DNA of 64,000 nucleotides. Origin: an uncultured bacterium. Its GTDB lineage: Bacteria; Bacteroidota; Bacteroidia; Bacteroidales; UBA932. Where the stretch lies: NCBI GenBank assembly GCA_949300025.1, contig CASGCS010000024.1, positions 22,716 through 86,715 on the forward strand, given 5' to 3'. The notes under the pieces were generated by a model, which made no database searches, was not told where the DNA came from, and was given only the letters and a program-made list of their open reading frames with translations. Positions 26,887-36,095 of this stretch are shown piece after piece. The stretch's first letter is position 1. The number at the start of each line of letters is the position of its first letter. Made by a program: the position numbers and the translations under genes.

Positions 26887-27705
26887 ATGAAGATAACCTC
26901 CCTGGTTGAAAACACAAGCGTTTCCGGACTGCCCGCGGAACATGGCCTCAGCCTTCACATAAAGCTGGAGGATGGCAGGCAGATACTCTTCGACACGGGA
27001 CAGCGTTCCCTTTTTGCCGAAAACGCCGGAAGGTTGGGCATAAGGCTCGCAGATATATGGGCGGCGGTTATCTCGCACGGCCATTACGACCATGGCGGAG
27101 GGCTCAGGAGATTTCTGGAACTAAACGGCAAGGCAAAAGTCTACATAAACTCACATGCTTTTGAGCCGCATTACTCCCTAAAGGCGGGTGGCCTCAAATA
27201 TATAGGCCTCGACACAGACCTTAAGGAGTGCAACAGAATTGTCTTTTGTGAAAAGAGTTTCCGGATTGGCGGCGACATTCTGCTTTTTTCAGATGCAAGG
27301 GGCGGATTGATGATGCCGGAAGGCAACAAAACACTGTTCGGTCCATCTGAAGAGGAGAATGACGATTTCCGCCATGAGCAGTCGATGCTCGTGCAGGAAG
27401 GTTCCCGAATTGTTTTATTTGCAGGATGCGCCCACTCCGGGATTCTGAATATAATTGAAAAATCTATACAGTTGACAGGTCTCTCCCCCACCCATGTATT
27501 TGCCGGCATGCACCTTGCAAAGAGCACTCTTTTACCGGACTCTCAGAGAAAGTTTATTGAGACACTGGCTGGCAGGCTGCTCGAATACCGCGGCTGCCGC
27601 TATTTCACCATGCACTGCACGGGATTGCCGCAATATGAAATGCTGAAGAACAAGATGGGAAACGCAATAAGTTACATGGGGTGCGGCGATACGGTCGAAC
27701 TATAA
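26887..27705 (+). CDS. Metallo-beta-lactamase-fold hydrolase (RFAP-synthase-like)
   Basis: A 272-residue MBL-fold protein. The metal motif HXHXDH-like segment is SHGHYDHGGG (His-X-His-X-Asp-His), with a later His in DFRHEQSM and CAHSG and the final MHCTGLPQ. It resembles the family annotated as 7,8-dihydropterin-6-methyl-4-(ribofuranosyl)-aminobenzene-5'-phosphate synthase, an assignment that is generic for this group. It starts 26 bases after cysteate synthase and is probably co-transcribed, which hints at, but does not prove, a link to sulfonate or thiol metabolism. Confidence 0.88.
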   Translation: MKITSLVENTSVSGLPAEHGLSLHIKLEDGRQILFDTGQRSLFAENAGRLGIRLADIWAAVISHGHYDHGGGLRRFLELNGKAKVYINSHAFEPHYSLKAGGLKYIGLDTDLKECNRIVFCEKSFRIGGDILLFSDARGGLMMPEGNKTLFGPSEEENDDFRHEQSMLVQEGSRIVLFAGCAHSGILNIIEKSIQLTGLSPTHVFAGMHLAKSTLLPDSQRKFIETLAGRLLEYRGCRYFTMHCTGLPQYEMLKNKMGNAISYMGCGDTVEL

Positions 27706-27736
27706 TTGCACAGAGCGCAATTATATCCTACATTTG
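27706..27736 (+). promoter_or_regulatory. Bacteroidetes-type promoter for the Nudix-STAND operon
   Basis: TTG at 27706-27708, 20 bases, then TACATTTG at 27729-27736. The TTG lies just past the stop of the MBL gene (stop at 27703-27705). It gives the Nudix-STAND pair its own transcript start about 10 bases upstream of the Nudix ATG. Confidence 0.7.
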
Positions 27737-27754
27737 CAATAAAAGAGATGCCTT

Positions 27755-28231
27755 ATGGACAATGGTGAAAAGAGATATTGCTACCGGTATCCGCATCCTG
27801 CCGTCACTGCAGACTGTATAATTTTCGGAATGGACGGTGACACTGTCAGGATTCTCCTCATAAAACGCGGAGCGGAACCATTCAAGGGAAAGTGGGCTTT
27901 TCCCGGAGGGTTTATGAATATTGACGAAACGGCAGAGGAGTGCGCCCTGCGGGAACTTAAAGAAGAGACCGGTCTTGAAAACGTAGAGATTGAGCAACTT
28001 CATACATATACTGCAGTAAAGAGGGACCCGCGCGAAAGGGTGATTACGGTAGCCTGTACGGGCATTGTAAAGTTGACGGAAGTCAAGGGAGGTGACGACG
28101 CCTCCCTGGCACAATGGTTTCCCATCAATGAAATTCCAGAGCTTGCGTTCGACCATCAGGAGATTCTTCAGGATGCACTCGCAAGACTGAAAGAACGTAC
28201 AGACCGCATCCTGCAATATCGACAGTCATGA
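27755..28231 (+). CDS. Nudix hydrolase
   Basis: A 158-residue Nudix protein. The Nudix box GX5EX7REUXEEXGU is complete (GGFMNIDETAEECAL, then RELKEETGL). The N-terminal PHPAVTADCIIF and the KRGAEPFKGKWAFPGG lead are typical of ADP-ribose/NAD-sugar-type or NrtR-like Nudix domains, but no DNA-binding winged helix is present, so it is an enzyme, not a regulator. Substrate unknown; a nucleoside diphosphate linked to X is expected. Its TGA overlaps the ATG of the giant STAND gene (ATGA), so the two are translated together. This coupling suggests a joint function. Confidence 0.93.
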   Translation: MDNGEKRYCYRYPHPAVTADCIIFGMDGDTVRILLIKRGAEPFKGKWAFPGGFMNIDETAEECALRELKEETGLENVEIEQLHTYTAVKRDPRERVITVACTGIVKLTEVKGGDDASLAQWFPINEIPELAFDHQEILQDALARLKERTDRILQYRQS

Positions 28232-31200
28232 CAGATTTCCAGGGCACAGACATAAGAGTCTTTTTGTCTTCTACATTCTCCGACATGCAGGAGACCCGCA
28301 ACTATCTGACCAGGAAAATATTTCCTAAAATTGAGCAGGAATGCGCAAGACGAGGTGTCACGTTTTCCGTACTCGATCTAAGATGGGGAATAACGGAAAA
28401 CGAATCCAAAAACGGCAAAGTCATTGAAATATGCATAGATGAAATAAACCGCACACGTCCTTTCTTCATAGGGCTTGTGGGTGAACGCTACGGCTGGATA
28501 CCCGATAAACAGGAGATAGAAAAGAACAGGCATCTTGAAGAGAAATACCCCTGGGTGCGTGAATATATCGAACGCCGTTGCAGCATAACCGAAATTGAAA
28601 TGCAATACGGTGTACTTGACAACGATTCCATCCAGGATGCCTACTTCTTTCTCAAGAGGACAAAACCACACGCCACCTCTGAAAATGAAGAAGAGGAAAA
28701 ACTTTCCGGATTGAGAAAGACAATCATTGAAAAGGCCGGAGAAGGCAAGTGTACCGCAGAGATCTACTCCTCTGTAGAAGAGTTGGGAAGACTTCTCCAT
28801 GACCGCCTTATGGAGATGATAGAAAAACGCTTTCCTGCAGATGGAAAGCTGAACGAGTCCGATCTCTACTATCTCAGGGAAGAGGGCAATCTGACTGCTT
28901 TAAGACGCAATTACATAGACCTGGACAACAGAGTGCGCAATCTCGAGAGCAATATTCTCCATACAGACATTCTGTTTGTAACTGGCGGAAGCGGCTGCGG
29001 AAAAAGTGCATTGCTTGCAAACAGTTTCATCAATTCTCAAGAGAGTGTCATACGTACCGCCATAGATGATTCGGTAAATTCCATAGGAAGACTCATCTCG
29101 CTTTTTCTATATAAGCTTGACCCGGTGGCAGGAGAGATGACAAAGGCAGAGGAGGAGGAGATAATAGAAAAGTATCGTGAACATGCCTATCCTGAACCGG
29201 TAATTTGGATTATTGACGGACTTGAAAAACTTCCTGTCGAAGACATATACTCCATAATGCCGCTGCTCACCCCTCCGGAAAACATAAGGATTGTAATATC
29301 TGTCGAAGAGCAATATTTCAAGAAAAATTCCATAACAGACCTTATTCATGAAAACTACCCGGTCATTGTGGAGCCCTCTCCGCTCAATGAGGCTGAAAAA
29401 TTGCTTTTTGTAGGGAAAAAACTGCAAGAGTGCGGAAAAAAACTTACCGGAAGACAGGAAATGCACATTCTCTCCTCTCCGTTCCTGTCAAATCCGCAGT
29501 TTTTAAAAATCTTTGTAGAAGAGCTGATACAGTTCGGCATATACGAAAAACTCGATGCGTTTATTGAAGAACTTTCGGGGGCGTCTGACAGAAAGGATTT
29601 CATAAACAGGATACTCGAAAATTCAGAAAAGGAGTTCAATGATGGGGAAATAGAGAGACTGCTTTCGGTTACGGCCTGCTCGTCGTGCGGAATCGGAGAG
29701 AAGGAATATGTTTCTGAATTCGGATACACGCCTCTGGCATGGTCTGCAATCTATAGAGCCGTGGAGCCCTTCATATACCGCCAGGGTAGGACTCTTATAA
29801 TGAGAAGCAGCGAATTCAGGAGTTATATTCTTGAACGTTATCTTGATACCGACAGCAAAAGAAAAAATGTCAGGCAGTTGTGCATCAGTCTCCTGCTGAA
29901 AGAGCGGGCCGGATTAAGCAAAAAAGCGGGCCTATCCCTCATAGAAAAATTGATATATAAACTGTTGGGATTCTATATCAGTACAGATTTCTCTCAAAGG
30001 TTCAACAATATTCACGGAGAGCTTATAATGCAGTATATTGCGCTGGGGAAGTGGAAAAAGGCAAATAAAATGCTCTACAATATCTTTTCATGCATCTTTG
30101 CATTCGGGCAAAGGTACTATCAGATATTTGGCAGAGGAATTGAACACGGATTTGATGTACGCAGACTGTTCTCTCTGAAAAACCTGTTGCTTTTCAATTT
30201 TATTGACAAGGATACCACAATTTTCTATTCCAGAGGAATGCTGGCATACATCGCGGGCTGCAATGCTGGAAGTTACAGCTCTTTGCGCAGACATTTCAGG
30301 CTTATGCCCATTCCGCGCACTTTAAAGCGCACTCTGATTGATATAACAGACAATGCATTCGGGAAAAAGGAGAATAACGGAATAACAGGAAAGTTCGAAG
30401 AGCAATGGATTCCCGGCAAATATGAGATAGAGCCAAGCAGCGCGACTGCCATATTCGAGCAGATAAACATAATTTCAGACGGCGACCGTCTGAAAAGAAT
30501 CCAATCCTCCGCACAGGCAATGGTTTCTGCCTCAGAAAAGGATTCGCTGAACTGGCTTTACTTCACGAGTTATTCGGCCCTCTGTCTGGCCATATCCGGC
30601 AATGTGGAAAAGGCAAAGGAACTCTTTAGAGACGTTCTTGAAAGCAGTACTGTAAGCCCTCTGTCTCTGCACTATCTCAAGTTTGCCATATCTTACAGCG
30701 AACGCGACTGGAAAAGTTGCCGTGAGCTGACAGAAGAATTGAGAGAATGGACTGTCGCTCTGCCGGATGAAATCAGGCGCAATATGTCGAGGATAGTGCT
30801 TTGCTACAGAATCGCTACGGATGAGAACGATTCTGGGGCGGATGTGAACTACGATAGAAAAGCTCTCATTGCTGAATATGAAAAACTTGCCGGCGGAAAA
30901 GATTTCTACGGCAATATGAATTATCTCGCTCAATGGCTTACCGCAAGAGAGTTGCCCGAACCTGCAGCGGATGTCTATGCGGAACTTGCATCCAACACTG
31001 AAAATGAAGGTGAAAAGGCTGGCTATTATTCGCTCCTTGCCGGCAGTCTCGAATCGTGCAACGTTCCAGACTACGGTGTCATAGCCGAAGCCTGGGAGAA
31101 AAGTGCGCAGTGTTACATGGCGGCAGGTAAAGAGCACTATATTGATATGGACAATGCCATGAACAGCGCCATAAAGGCATGTAACCGTATAGGTGCCTGG

Positions 31201-33228
31201 TCTGAGTCAGAAAAGCTCACTGTAAAACGGTACGGCTATGCAAATGAAATGGAACAGTCATACACTCCTGAAGAGATGGCGGAAAGATATAACCGCATAG
31301 CCATAAGATGCTCCGAACTTGAAGCAGTCACGATTCCAGACATTAAGGGAATAGCTCTCTCCTCCATGAAAAAGAGCATGTCGGCGGAGGAAGACAAAAA
31401 TCTGTATCTAAAAAACTTCATTTTCAACTTAGAGAAAATTGCACGCAAAGGCTGGCTTGCCGCAGAGGAGATTGACGATGCACTCAAGTTCATAACACCG
31501 TATCTTGAACTCGACACTGCGGGCGAATCTCTCCCCACGCTTTTCTTTCTGGGATGCCTCTACAATGAGAAACTGGCTTACAGCGCACTTGAAAAGGCAA
31601 AACAACTCGGAGTGACAATAAGCATTGCCGGATATGAATGGGACAGTCTGCTGTTGAAAGCCTGTTCCAGTGACAAAACAGAAAGCCTGTACGGTATCGA
31701 GATTATAAAGAAAAGGATTATAGAGGGGAATGAACCGTACAACTGGGAAGATTGCAGGAAACTGAAACTGGATAAGAGAATCAAGGCAGCATGCAGCCAT
31801 GAAAAAAGCGAAGAGGTACTGTTGCTGTGGATGATTGCCAAATTGGAGAACAATACTCGGGAAGCTGTAACTCTCCAGTCTGAAATCAGGGACTTTGCTG
31901 TAAATGAAAAAGGGACCGGAATCATTGACAGATTCATAAATCTTAATTCATATTTCTATACAGGTCGCACAATAGAATGGATTCTCTTCCAGATCAGGCT
32001 CTATATGGAGTGGAAGCCCGGCTATGCCACCATAGAAGAGTGGTGCCTGACTTCTGTTTCAATGGTTTTAAACGAAAGGTGTCCGTATCAGTTGCTTGAA
32101 AGGCTCGAACCGTTCTATTCCGAATGCATTGCGGCAGCTGAAAATCCGTCGAAGACCCTGCTGGAGATTCTCGAGGGGCTGCCAACCCCTGAAACCGGCT
32201 CTTTTGAAATGGATTCATACAGCGCCATAGGTATTGTAAAGGCGGTAACCTCTCCGCTGAGAGAGGGTATCTTTGCCCTGGACGAGATCTGTCACGCAAG
32301 AGTTGAGAGTTGCGTTAAAGAATATCTTGGATTTGCAGCGGAGAGCCACGATTCCGGTGTTGAAATCTTAAGCAAGATATATGATTTGTATAAATCATTG
32401 AATATAAAAACAAATAACAATATTGTTTCAGCTATGCTTATTACTAAAATACCGGTAATTGAGCAGCAAGGGTATAGCGACGGGCTGTGCGGAGAGTTTT
32501 TCGCGGCTCTTGAGAGCAGCATTGCTCAGGGATATGCGCCCGATACCAATATGCTGGGAAGTATTGTATGGGCCCGCTTCCTGCAGGGAGATTTGCAGAA
32601 AGCCGCCGAATTGCTGCCGGAATTCGAGGCCGCCGTAACGGAAGAGCGGGAATATGCACCGGTTCTGACATTCTTCCATGCAATGATTGAATCGGGGAAG
32701 GGCAAATATCCCGAGGCTGCCGAAATGTTCGGCAAGGTTCTGAGGGCGTTTGAAACCGTAGAGGGCAATGATGAAGGGCATGAAGAGAAATACTGCGCAA
32801 TCCCCTGTATATTCACGGAAATATGCGGTGACGAACTCTCTTTTGAATTCGTATTTCTCCATTCCCTGGTCTTGAGCGAGATATATGCAGGGTTGTATAA
32901 AGAGGGACTTGAACATTGTGAAATGCTGGCAGAATATGATGAATCGGCCGTCACGCTGCTGAACTGCCTTGTTCTGCACCGTAACGGACTGCCTGAAGAG
33001 GCCGCACATCAGCTTGAGAGAATCGAATATGAAGAAGATACATATACGGCATGTACGCTGCAACTGCTCATCACTCTGGAAAAGGCACGGGAGTGCATTG
33101 AATCAGGCAATATGGAAGAAGCGGCCGGAATTGTGAAGGATGCACGGGGGCATATCTGCAAGAGCATGCCGCCATTATGCAGACATGAGTTGGAACAGGC
33201 ATGCAAACTCTTGTCTGGTATGCAATAA
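28228..33228 (+). CDS. Giant DUF4062-STAND NTPase with helical-repeat C-terminus
   Basis: A 1666-residue multi-domain protein. Residues about 8-115 form a DUF4062 domain (DIRVFLSSTFSDMQETRN, FFIGLVGERYGWIP), as in NPHP3- and TEP1-type proteins. A STAND/NACHT-like NTPase follows: Walker A GGSGCGKS from residue 253, Walker B VIWIIDGLEKL near residue 330. From about 560 to the end it is almost wholly alpha-helical with TPR-like helix pairs (many A-x-x-Y, A-x-x-L heptads). This DUF4062-NTPase-repeat order is that of signalling ATPases: repeats sense a ligand, the NTPase oligomerises, and the N-terminal domain acts as effector or adaptor. It overlaps the Nudix gene by four bases. It may be an antiphage or cell-death system; that role is inferred. 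Confidence 0.88.
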   Translation: MTDFQGTDIRVFLSSTFSDMQETRNYLTRKIFPKIEQECARRGVTFSVLDLRWGITENESKNGKVIEICIDEINRTRPFFIGLVGERYGWIPDKQEIEKNRHLEEKYPWVREYIERRCSITEIEMQYGVLDNDSIQDAYFFLKRTKPHATSENEEEEKLSGLRKTIIEKAGEGKCTAEIYSSVEELGRLLHDRLMEMIEKRFPADGKLNESDLYYLREEGNLTALRRNYIDLDNRVRNLESNILHTDILFVTGGSGCGKSALLANSFINSQESVIRTAIDDSVNSIGRLISLFLYKLDPVAGEMTKAEEEEIIEKYREHAYPEPVIWIIDGLEKLPVEDIYSIMPLLTPPENIRIVISVEEQYFKKNSITDLIHENYPVIVEPSPLNEAEKLLFVGKKLQECGKKLTGRQEMHILSSPFLSNPQFLKIFVEELIQFGIYEKLDAFIEELSGASDRKDFINRILENSEKEFNDGEIERLLSVTACSSCGIGEKEYVSEFGYTPLAWSAIYRAVEPFIYRQGRTLIMRSSEFRSYILERYLDTDSKRKNVRQLCISLLLKERAGLSKKAGLSLIEKLIYKLLGFYISTDFSQRFNNIHGELIMQYIALGKWKKANKMLYNIFSCIFAFGQRYYQIFGRGIEHGFDVRRLFSLKNLLLFNFIDKDTTIFYSRGMLAYIAGCNAGSYSSLRRHFRLMPIPRTLKRTLIDITDNAFGKKENNGITGKFEEQWIPGKYEIEPSSATAIFEQINIISDGDRLKRIQSSAQAMVSASEKDSLNWLYFTSYSALCLAISGNVEKAKELFRDVLESSTVSPLSLHYLKFAISYSERDWKSCRELTEELREWTVALPDEIRRNMSRIVLCYRIATDENDSGADVNYDRKALIAEYEKLAGGKDFYGNMNYLAQWLTARELPEPAADVYAELASNTENEGEKAGYYSLLAGSLESCNVPDYGVIAEAWEKSAQCYMAAGKEHYIDMDNAMNSAIKACNRIGAWSESEKLTVKRYGYANEMEQSYTPEEMAERYNRIAIRCSELEAVTIPDIKGIALSSMKKSMSAEEDKNLYLKNFIFNLEKIARKGWLAAEEIDDALKFITPYLELDTAGESLPTLFFLGCLYNEKLAYSALEKAKQLGVTISIAGYEWDSLLLKACSSDKTESLYGIEIIKKRIIEGNEPYNWEDCRKLKLDKRIKAACSHEKSEEVLLLWMIAKLENNTREAVTLQSEIRDFAVNEKGTGIIDRFINLNSYFYTGRTIEWILFQIRLYMEWKPGYATIEEWCLTSVSMVLNERCPYQLLERLEPFYSECIAAAENPSKTLLEILEGLPTPETGSFEMDSYSAIGIVKAVTSPLREGIFALDEICHARVESCVKEYLGFAAESHDSGVEILSKIYDLYKSLNIKTNNNIVSAMLITKIPVIEQQGYSDGLCGEFFAALESSIAQGYAPDTNMLGSIVWARFLQGDLQKAAELLPEFEAAVTEEREYAPVLTFFHAMIESGKGKYPEAAEMFGKVLRAFETVEGNDEGHEEKYCAIPCIFTEICGDELSFEFVFLHSLVLSEIYAGLYKEGLEHCEMLAEYDESAVTLLNCLVLHRNGLPEEAAHQLERIEYEEDTYTACTLQLLITLEKARECIESGNMEEAAGIVKDARGHICKSMPPLCRHELEQACKLLSGMQ

Positions 33229-33241
33229 AATCTTATATTTG
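33211..33241 (+). promoter_or_regulatory. Promoter inside the end of the STAND gene, for the next membrane protein
   Basis: TTG at 33211-33213, 20 bases, TATATTTG at 33234-33241. The -33 lies in the last codons of the STAND gene and the -7 just after its stop at 33226-33228. Transcription would begin near 33248, giving a leader of about 85 bases. Confidence 0.65.
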
Positions 33242-33333
33242 TCTGAAATATGCAAGATGGAGCATGGCATATAATATATACTGCCTGCCCGTCGAGGCCC
33301 GACCGTAAATAAAATTAAATAAGGTAACAAACT

Positions 33334-34248
33334 ATGGAAAGTAAAAAGTCTTTATTTCTACAGCTGCAATGCTGTATGCTGTTGACGGCGCTGACCGTCC
33401 TTCCGCAATTCAATTTCGGCAATCTCATGTCGTATGCGACAGGAGTAGGTATGTTCAGCATGGATTCAATTCCTGTAATAATCTGCAAGCTTATCGGTAT
33501 AGTCTGCGGATGCATGGCAATCTACAAACTTTACGCCGCCAACCCCGGCAACCAGAAGCCCATGATAACCTATATCCTCTCCGGAGTGGGATTCCTGCTG
33601 GTATTCCTCTCGATATTCGGAATATCGGTTGTAGATTATCTCGGATTGCTGGCTCTGATTGCAGCGCTTATCATGAGCGGTTTTGGCCTTGAAATCTCAT
33701 GGAAATCCACAGGTGTGACATGGGCATACGTAATCATGCTTGCCATTATCCTCTATCTGTATACATTTATTGAAGATACTGTCCTTACACAGACAGTAGG
33801 GCTTGCCGGGCCGATTCTGATTCTTGTAGGTCTGGGAATGTTGAAATCCGCCGTTAACGATGCCGCCGGAAGTTCCGGAATCGGGAAACTGAAAGTTGCT
33901 GCAATTCTGGCAATCTGCGGTGTGGCATTAGGCTGGATTCCTGCAATAGGATGGATTTTCGCATTGATTCTCAATATTGTAGCTTTCGTATTCGGATTGC
34001 TCGGATACGGTTCTCTCAAGAGTGCCGACTCTATCGGACAATCAGGTAAGGAAGGTGCTGCAAACCTCTTCATAAGCATGATAATAATGCTGGCAGTTGC
34101 GGTTATAGACATTATCCCCGTAGTAGGAGGAACTCTTGCCGCACTTGGCGCCATTGCTGCAATATTCCTTTCATATATGGGTTGGAAGAAGATTATTTCC
34201 GGCCTTGAGGCTCCCGCTCCCGCAGCCGACCCCATCAAGGAGGCATAA
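33334..34248 (+). CDS. Polytopic membrane protein of unknown function
   Basis: A 304-residue integral membrane protein with about eight or nine hydrophobic segments (for example IPVIICKLIGIVCGCMAIY, LAGPILILVGLGML, VAAILAICGVALGWIPAIGW, VIDIIPVVGGTLAALGAIAAIF) and a short Ala/Pro-rich tail (EAPAPAADPIKEA). No signal peptide or known motif is seen; I do not recognise the family. It is a monocistronic gene, because it has its own promoter and a strong terminator follows at 34284. Its position next to the STAND gene may be coincidence. Confidence 0.75.
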   Translation: MESKKSLFLQLQCCMLLTALTVLPQFNFGNLMSYATGVGMFSMDSIPVIICKLIGIVCGCMAIYKLYAANPGNQKPMITYILSGVGFLLVFLSIFGISVVDYLGLLALIAALIMSGFGLEISWKSTGVTWAYVIMLAIILYLYTFIEDTVLTQTVGLAGPILILVGLGMLKSAVNDAAGSSGIGKLKVAAILAICGVALGWIPAIGWIFALILNIVAFVFGLLGYGSLKSADSIGQSGKEGAANLFISMIIMLAVAVIDIIPVVGGTLAALGAIAAIFLSYMGWKKIISGLEAPAPAADPIKEA

Positions 34249-34283
34249 TGCAAGCAGCAGACGAGAGAGAAAACATATAGAAA

Positions 34284-34319
34284 AAAGACTTGCCCGTTCT
34301 ACAAGACAGGCAAGTCTTT
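34284..34319. terminator. Bidirectional rho-independent terminator
   Basis: AAAGACTTGCC at 34284-34294 pairs perfectly with GGCAAGTCTTT at 34309-34319 around a 14-base loop. T-rich sequence follows on the plus strand (TCTCTTTTATTT) and an A run precedes it (so T-rich on the minus strand). It separates the membrane protein gene from the convergent aspA. Confidence 0.9.
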
Positions 34320-34338
34320 CTCTTTTATTTCCCCGAAT

Positions 34339-35766
34339 CTATTTACGGGCCTTTATGTCCAATTTGACAGGATGTATCATATTCCCCGGATCGAGAATCG
34401 TATCAAGATCTTCCTGAGTGAGAATGCCCTCTTCAAGTACAAGATCATATACGCTTCTGCCTGTCTCAAGGGCCTTTTTGGCAATATTTGTAGAGTGGTC
34501 GTAGCCTATGTAGGGATTCAACGCGGTAACAATGCCTATGCTGTTGCGGACTTCCCTGCGGCAATGTTCAGGATTTGCCGTAATGCCTTCCACGCAGAGT
34601 GTCCGGAGCGTGTCAAATGCATTTGCCAACAGGTCTACCGATTCAAAGCAGCACTGCGCCATGACCGGCTCCATTGCATTAAGTTCCATCTGCGAGGCCT
34701 CCCCCGCCATTGTAACACACAATTCATTGCCGATTACCTTATATGCAACCTGGCTTACAACTTCCGGTATAACGGGATTTACCTTGCCTGGCATAATGGA
34801 TGAACCGGGCTGGCGGGCAGGCAGGTTTATCTCGCCCAGACCACAGCGCGGGCCGCTGGCCAGAAGACGGAGGTCGTTGCTTATCTTGCTTATTTTTACA
34901 GCCACACGTTTGAGTGCAGACATGTAACCTAGCATACATGAAGTGTCTGAGGTAGCTCCTACAAGGTCTTTGGCCAATTTCACCTTCCAGCCGGTAAAAC
35001 GGCAAAGTGCATCTATAGCCTTCTCTGCATAACCTGGTTCAGAACAGATTCCCGTACCTATTGCCGTTGCACCGAGATTTACAGTAAGGAAATCTTCCGC
35101 AGCCTCATCCAGATGCAACAGTTCATCTTCAAGGATGCTGGCGAAACCGTAGAAGGTCTGTCCGAGTGTCATCGGTACGGCATCCTCAAGTTGGGTACGC
35201 CCCATCTTAACGATATTTGCAAAATCATCGCCGCGTTTGCGGAACTCTGCTGCAAGTTCTTTCAAATGGGGTACAAGGGCCAGATGGCTGGCATACATTC
35301 CAAGATGAATTGCTGTAGGATAGGCATCGTTGGTAGATTGTGAACGGTTTACATGGTCGTGCGGAGAGCAGAACTCATATTCGCCAGGCTTATGCCCCAT
35401 ATGCATCAGTGCAATGTTTGCTATCACCTCATTTGCATTCATGTTCGTGCTTGTACCGGCACCGCCCTGTATCATGTCTACAGGAAAAGCCTCATGGTAT
35501 TTGCCGTTTAGAATATCCTTGCATGCAGCTGTTATGGCCTTATGCTGCTCATCCGTAAGCAGTCCCAACTGATGATTTGCGTCGGCCGCCGCCATTTTAG
35601 TATATGCCAGACCATTGATGAAAGCAGGGTAATACTCCAACTTGAAACGGCTGATTGAAAAGTTATCAATGCAGCGCTGCGTCTGGATTCCGTAAAGCGA
35701 ATCGGCAGGCAGTTCCATTTTCCCGAGCAGATCATGCTCGCTGCGCATTTTTGTTTCTTGTTCCAT
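34339..35766 (-). CDS. aspA: Aspartate ammonia-lyase
   Basis: AspA reversibly deaminates aspartate to fumarate and ammonia. The fumarase/aspartase signature GSSIMPGKVNP is present, along with GTSTNMNANEVIANIAL and the GAGTST-type N-terminal active-site segment (IQGGAGTSTN). 475 residues, normal length. In anaerobic Bacteroidales this enzyme feeds fumarate to fumarate reductase. A candidate -7 (TATATTTG on this strand) lies at 35802-35809, about 40 bases upstream of the ATG, but without a good -33. It is a single-gene unit. Confidence 0.96.
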   Translation of the reverse strand: MEQETKMRSEHDLLGKMELPADSLYGIQTQRCIDNFSISRFKLEYYPAFINGLAYTKMAAADANHQLGLLTDEQHKAITAACKDILNGKYHEAFPVDMIQGGAGTSTNMNANEVIANIALMHMGHKPGEYEFCSPHDHVNRSQSTNDAYPTAIHLGMYASHLALVPHLKELAAEFRKRGDDFANIVKMGRTQLEDAVPMTLGQTFYGFASILEDELLHLDEAAEDFLTVNLGATAIGTGICSEPGYAEKAIDALCRFTGWKVKLAKDLVGATSDTSCMLGYMSALKRVAVKISKISNDLRLLASGPRCGLGEINLPARQPGSSIMPGKVNPVIPEVVSQVAYKVIGNELCVTMAGEASQMELNAMEPVMAQCCFESVDLLANAFDTLRTLCVEGITANPEHCRREVRNSIGIVTALNPYIGYDHSTNIAKKALETGRSVYDLVLEEGILTQEDLDTILDPGNMIHPVKLDIKARK

Positions 35767-36095
35767 ATCGATTAAATTGTTGTTTGTTTTGCATTTGAAG
35801 ACAAATATAAACTAAAATTGTTCATCTTGTCCTTTAATTTTCTGGCATTTGAAATTCCGCCCCTCCCCTGCCACTTGATTGGCTTACACAAGAGCGGGGT
35901 AACTACCGGGCATTGATTCTCATTGAAAAAATGAAGCCCTGCTTCATACGATATATTGTTTATAAAACAGGGCGACTTTTTCGTTATCTACAACAGTAGA
36001 AACTATATCATTTCTATATAGCCGTAAATGAAGAGTCGATATTACCACCTTCAGGCAACTTCACTTTTAAATCCATGCACAACAGGATGGAATAA
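35767..36095. other. 329-base intergenic region
   Basis: Between the aspA start and the end of the lipoprotein gene. It holds the aspA promoter region (CAAATATA on the plus strand at 35802-35809) and a terminator for the lipoprotein gene (35926-35973). No RNA gene or open frame of note was seen between the two; the plus-strand frame starting near 36028 only runs antisense through the lipoprotein gene. Confidence 0.6.
35926..35973 (-). terminator. Terminator of the lipoprotein gene (minus strand)
   Basis: On the minus strand GCCCTG (35973-35968) pairs with CAGGGC (35941-35936) around a 26-base loop that can itself fold, then TTCATTTTTTC. The T run and position 120 bases after the gene stop support termination; the long loop makes it less certain. 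Confidence 0.6.
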
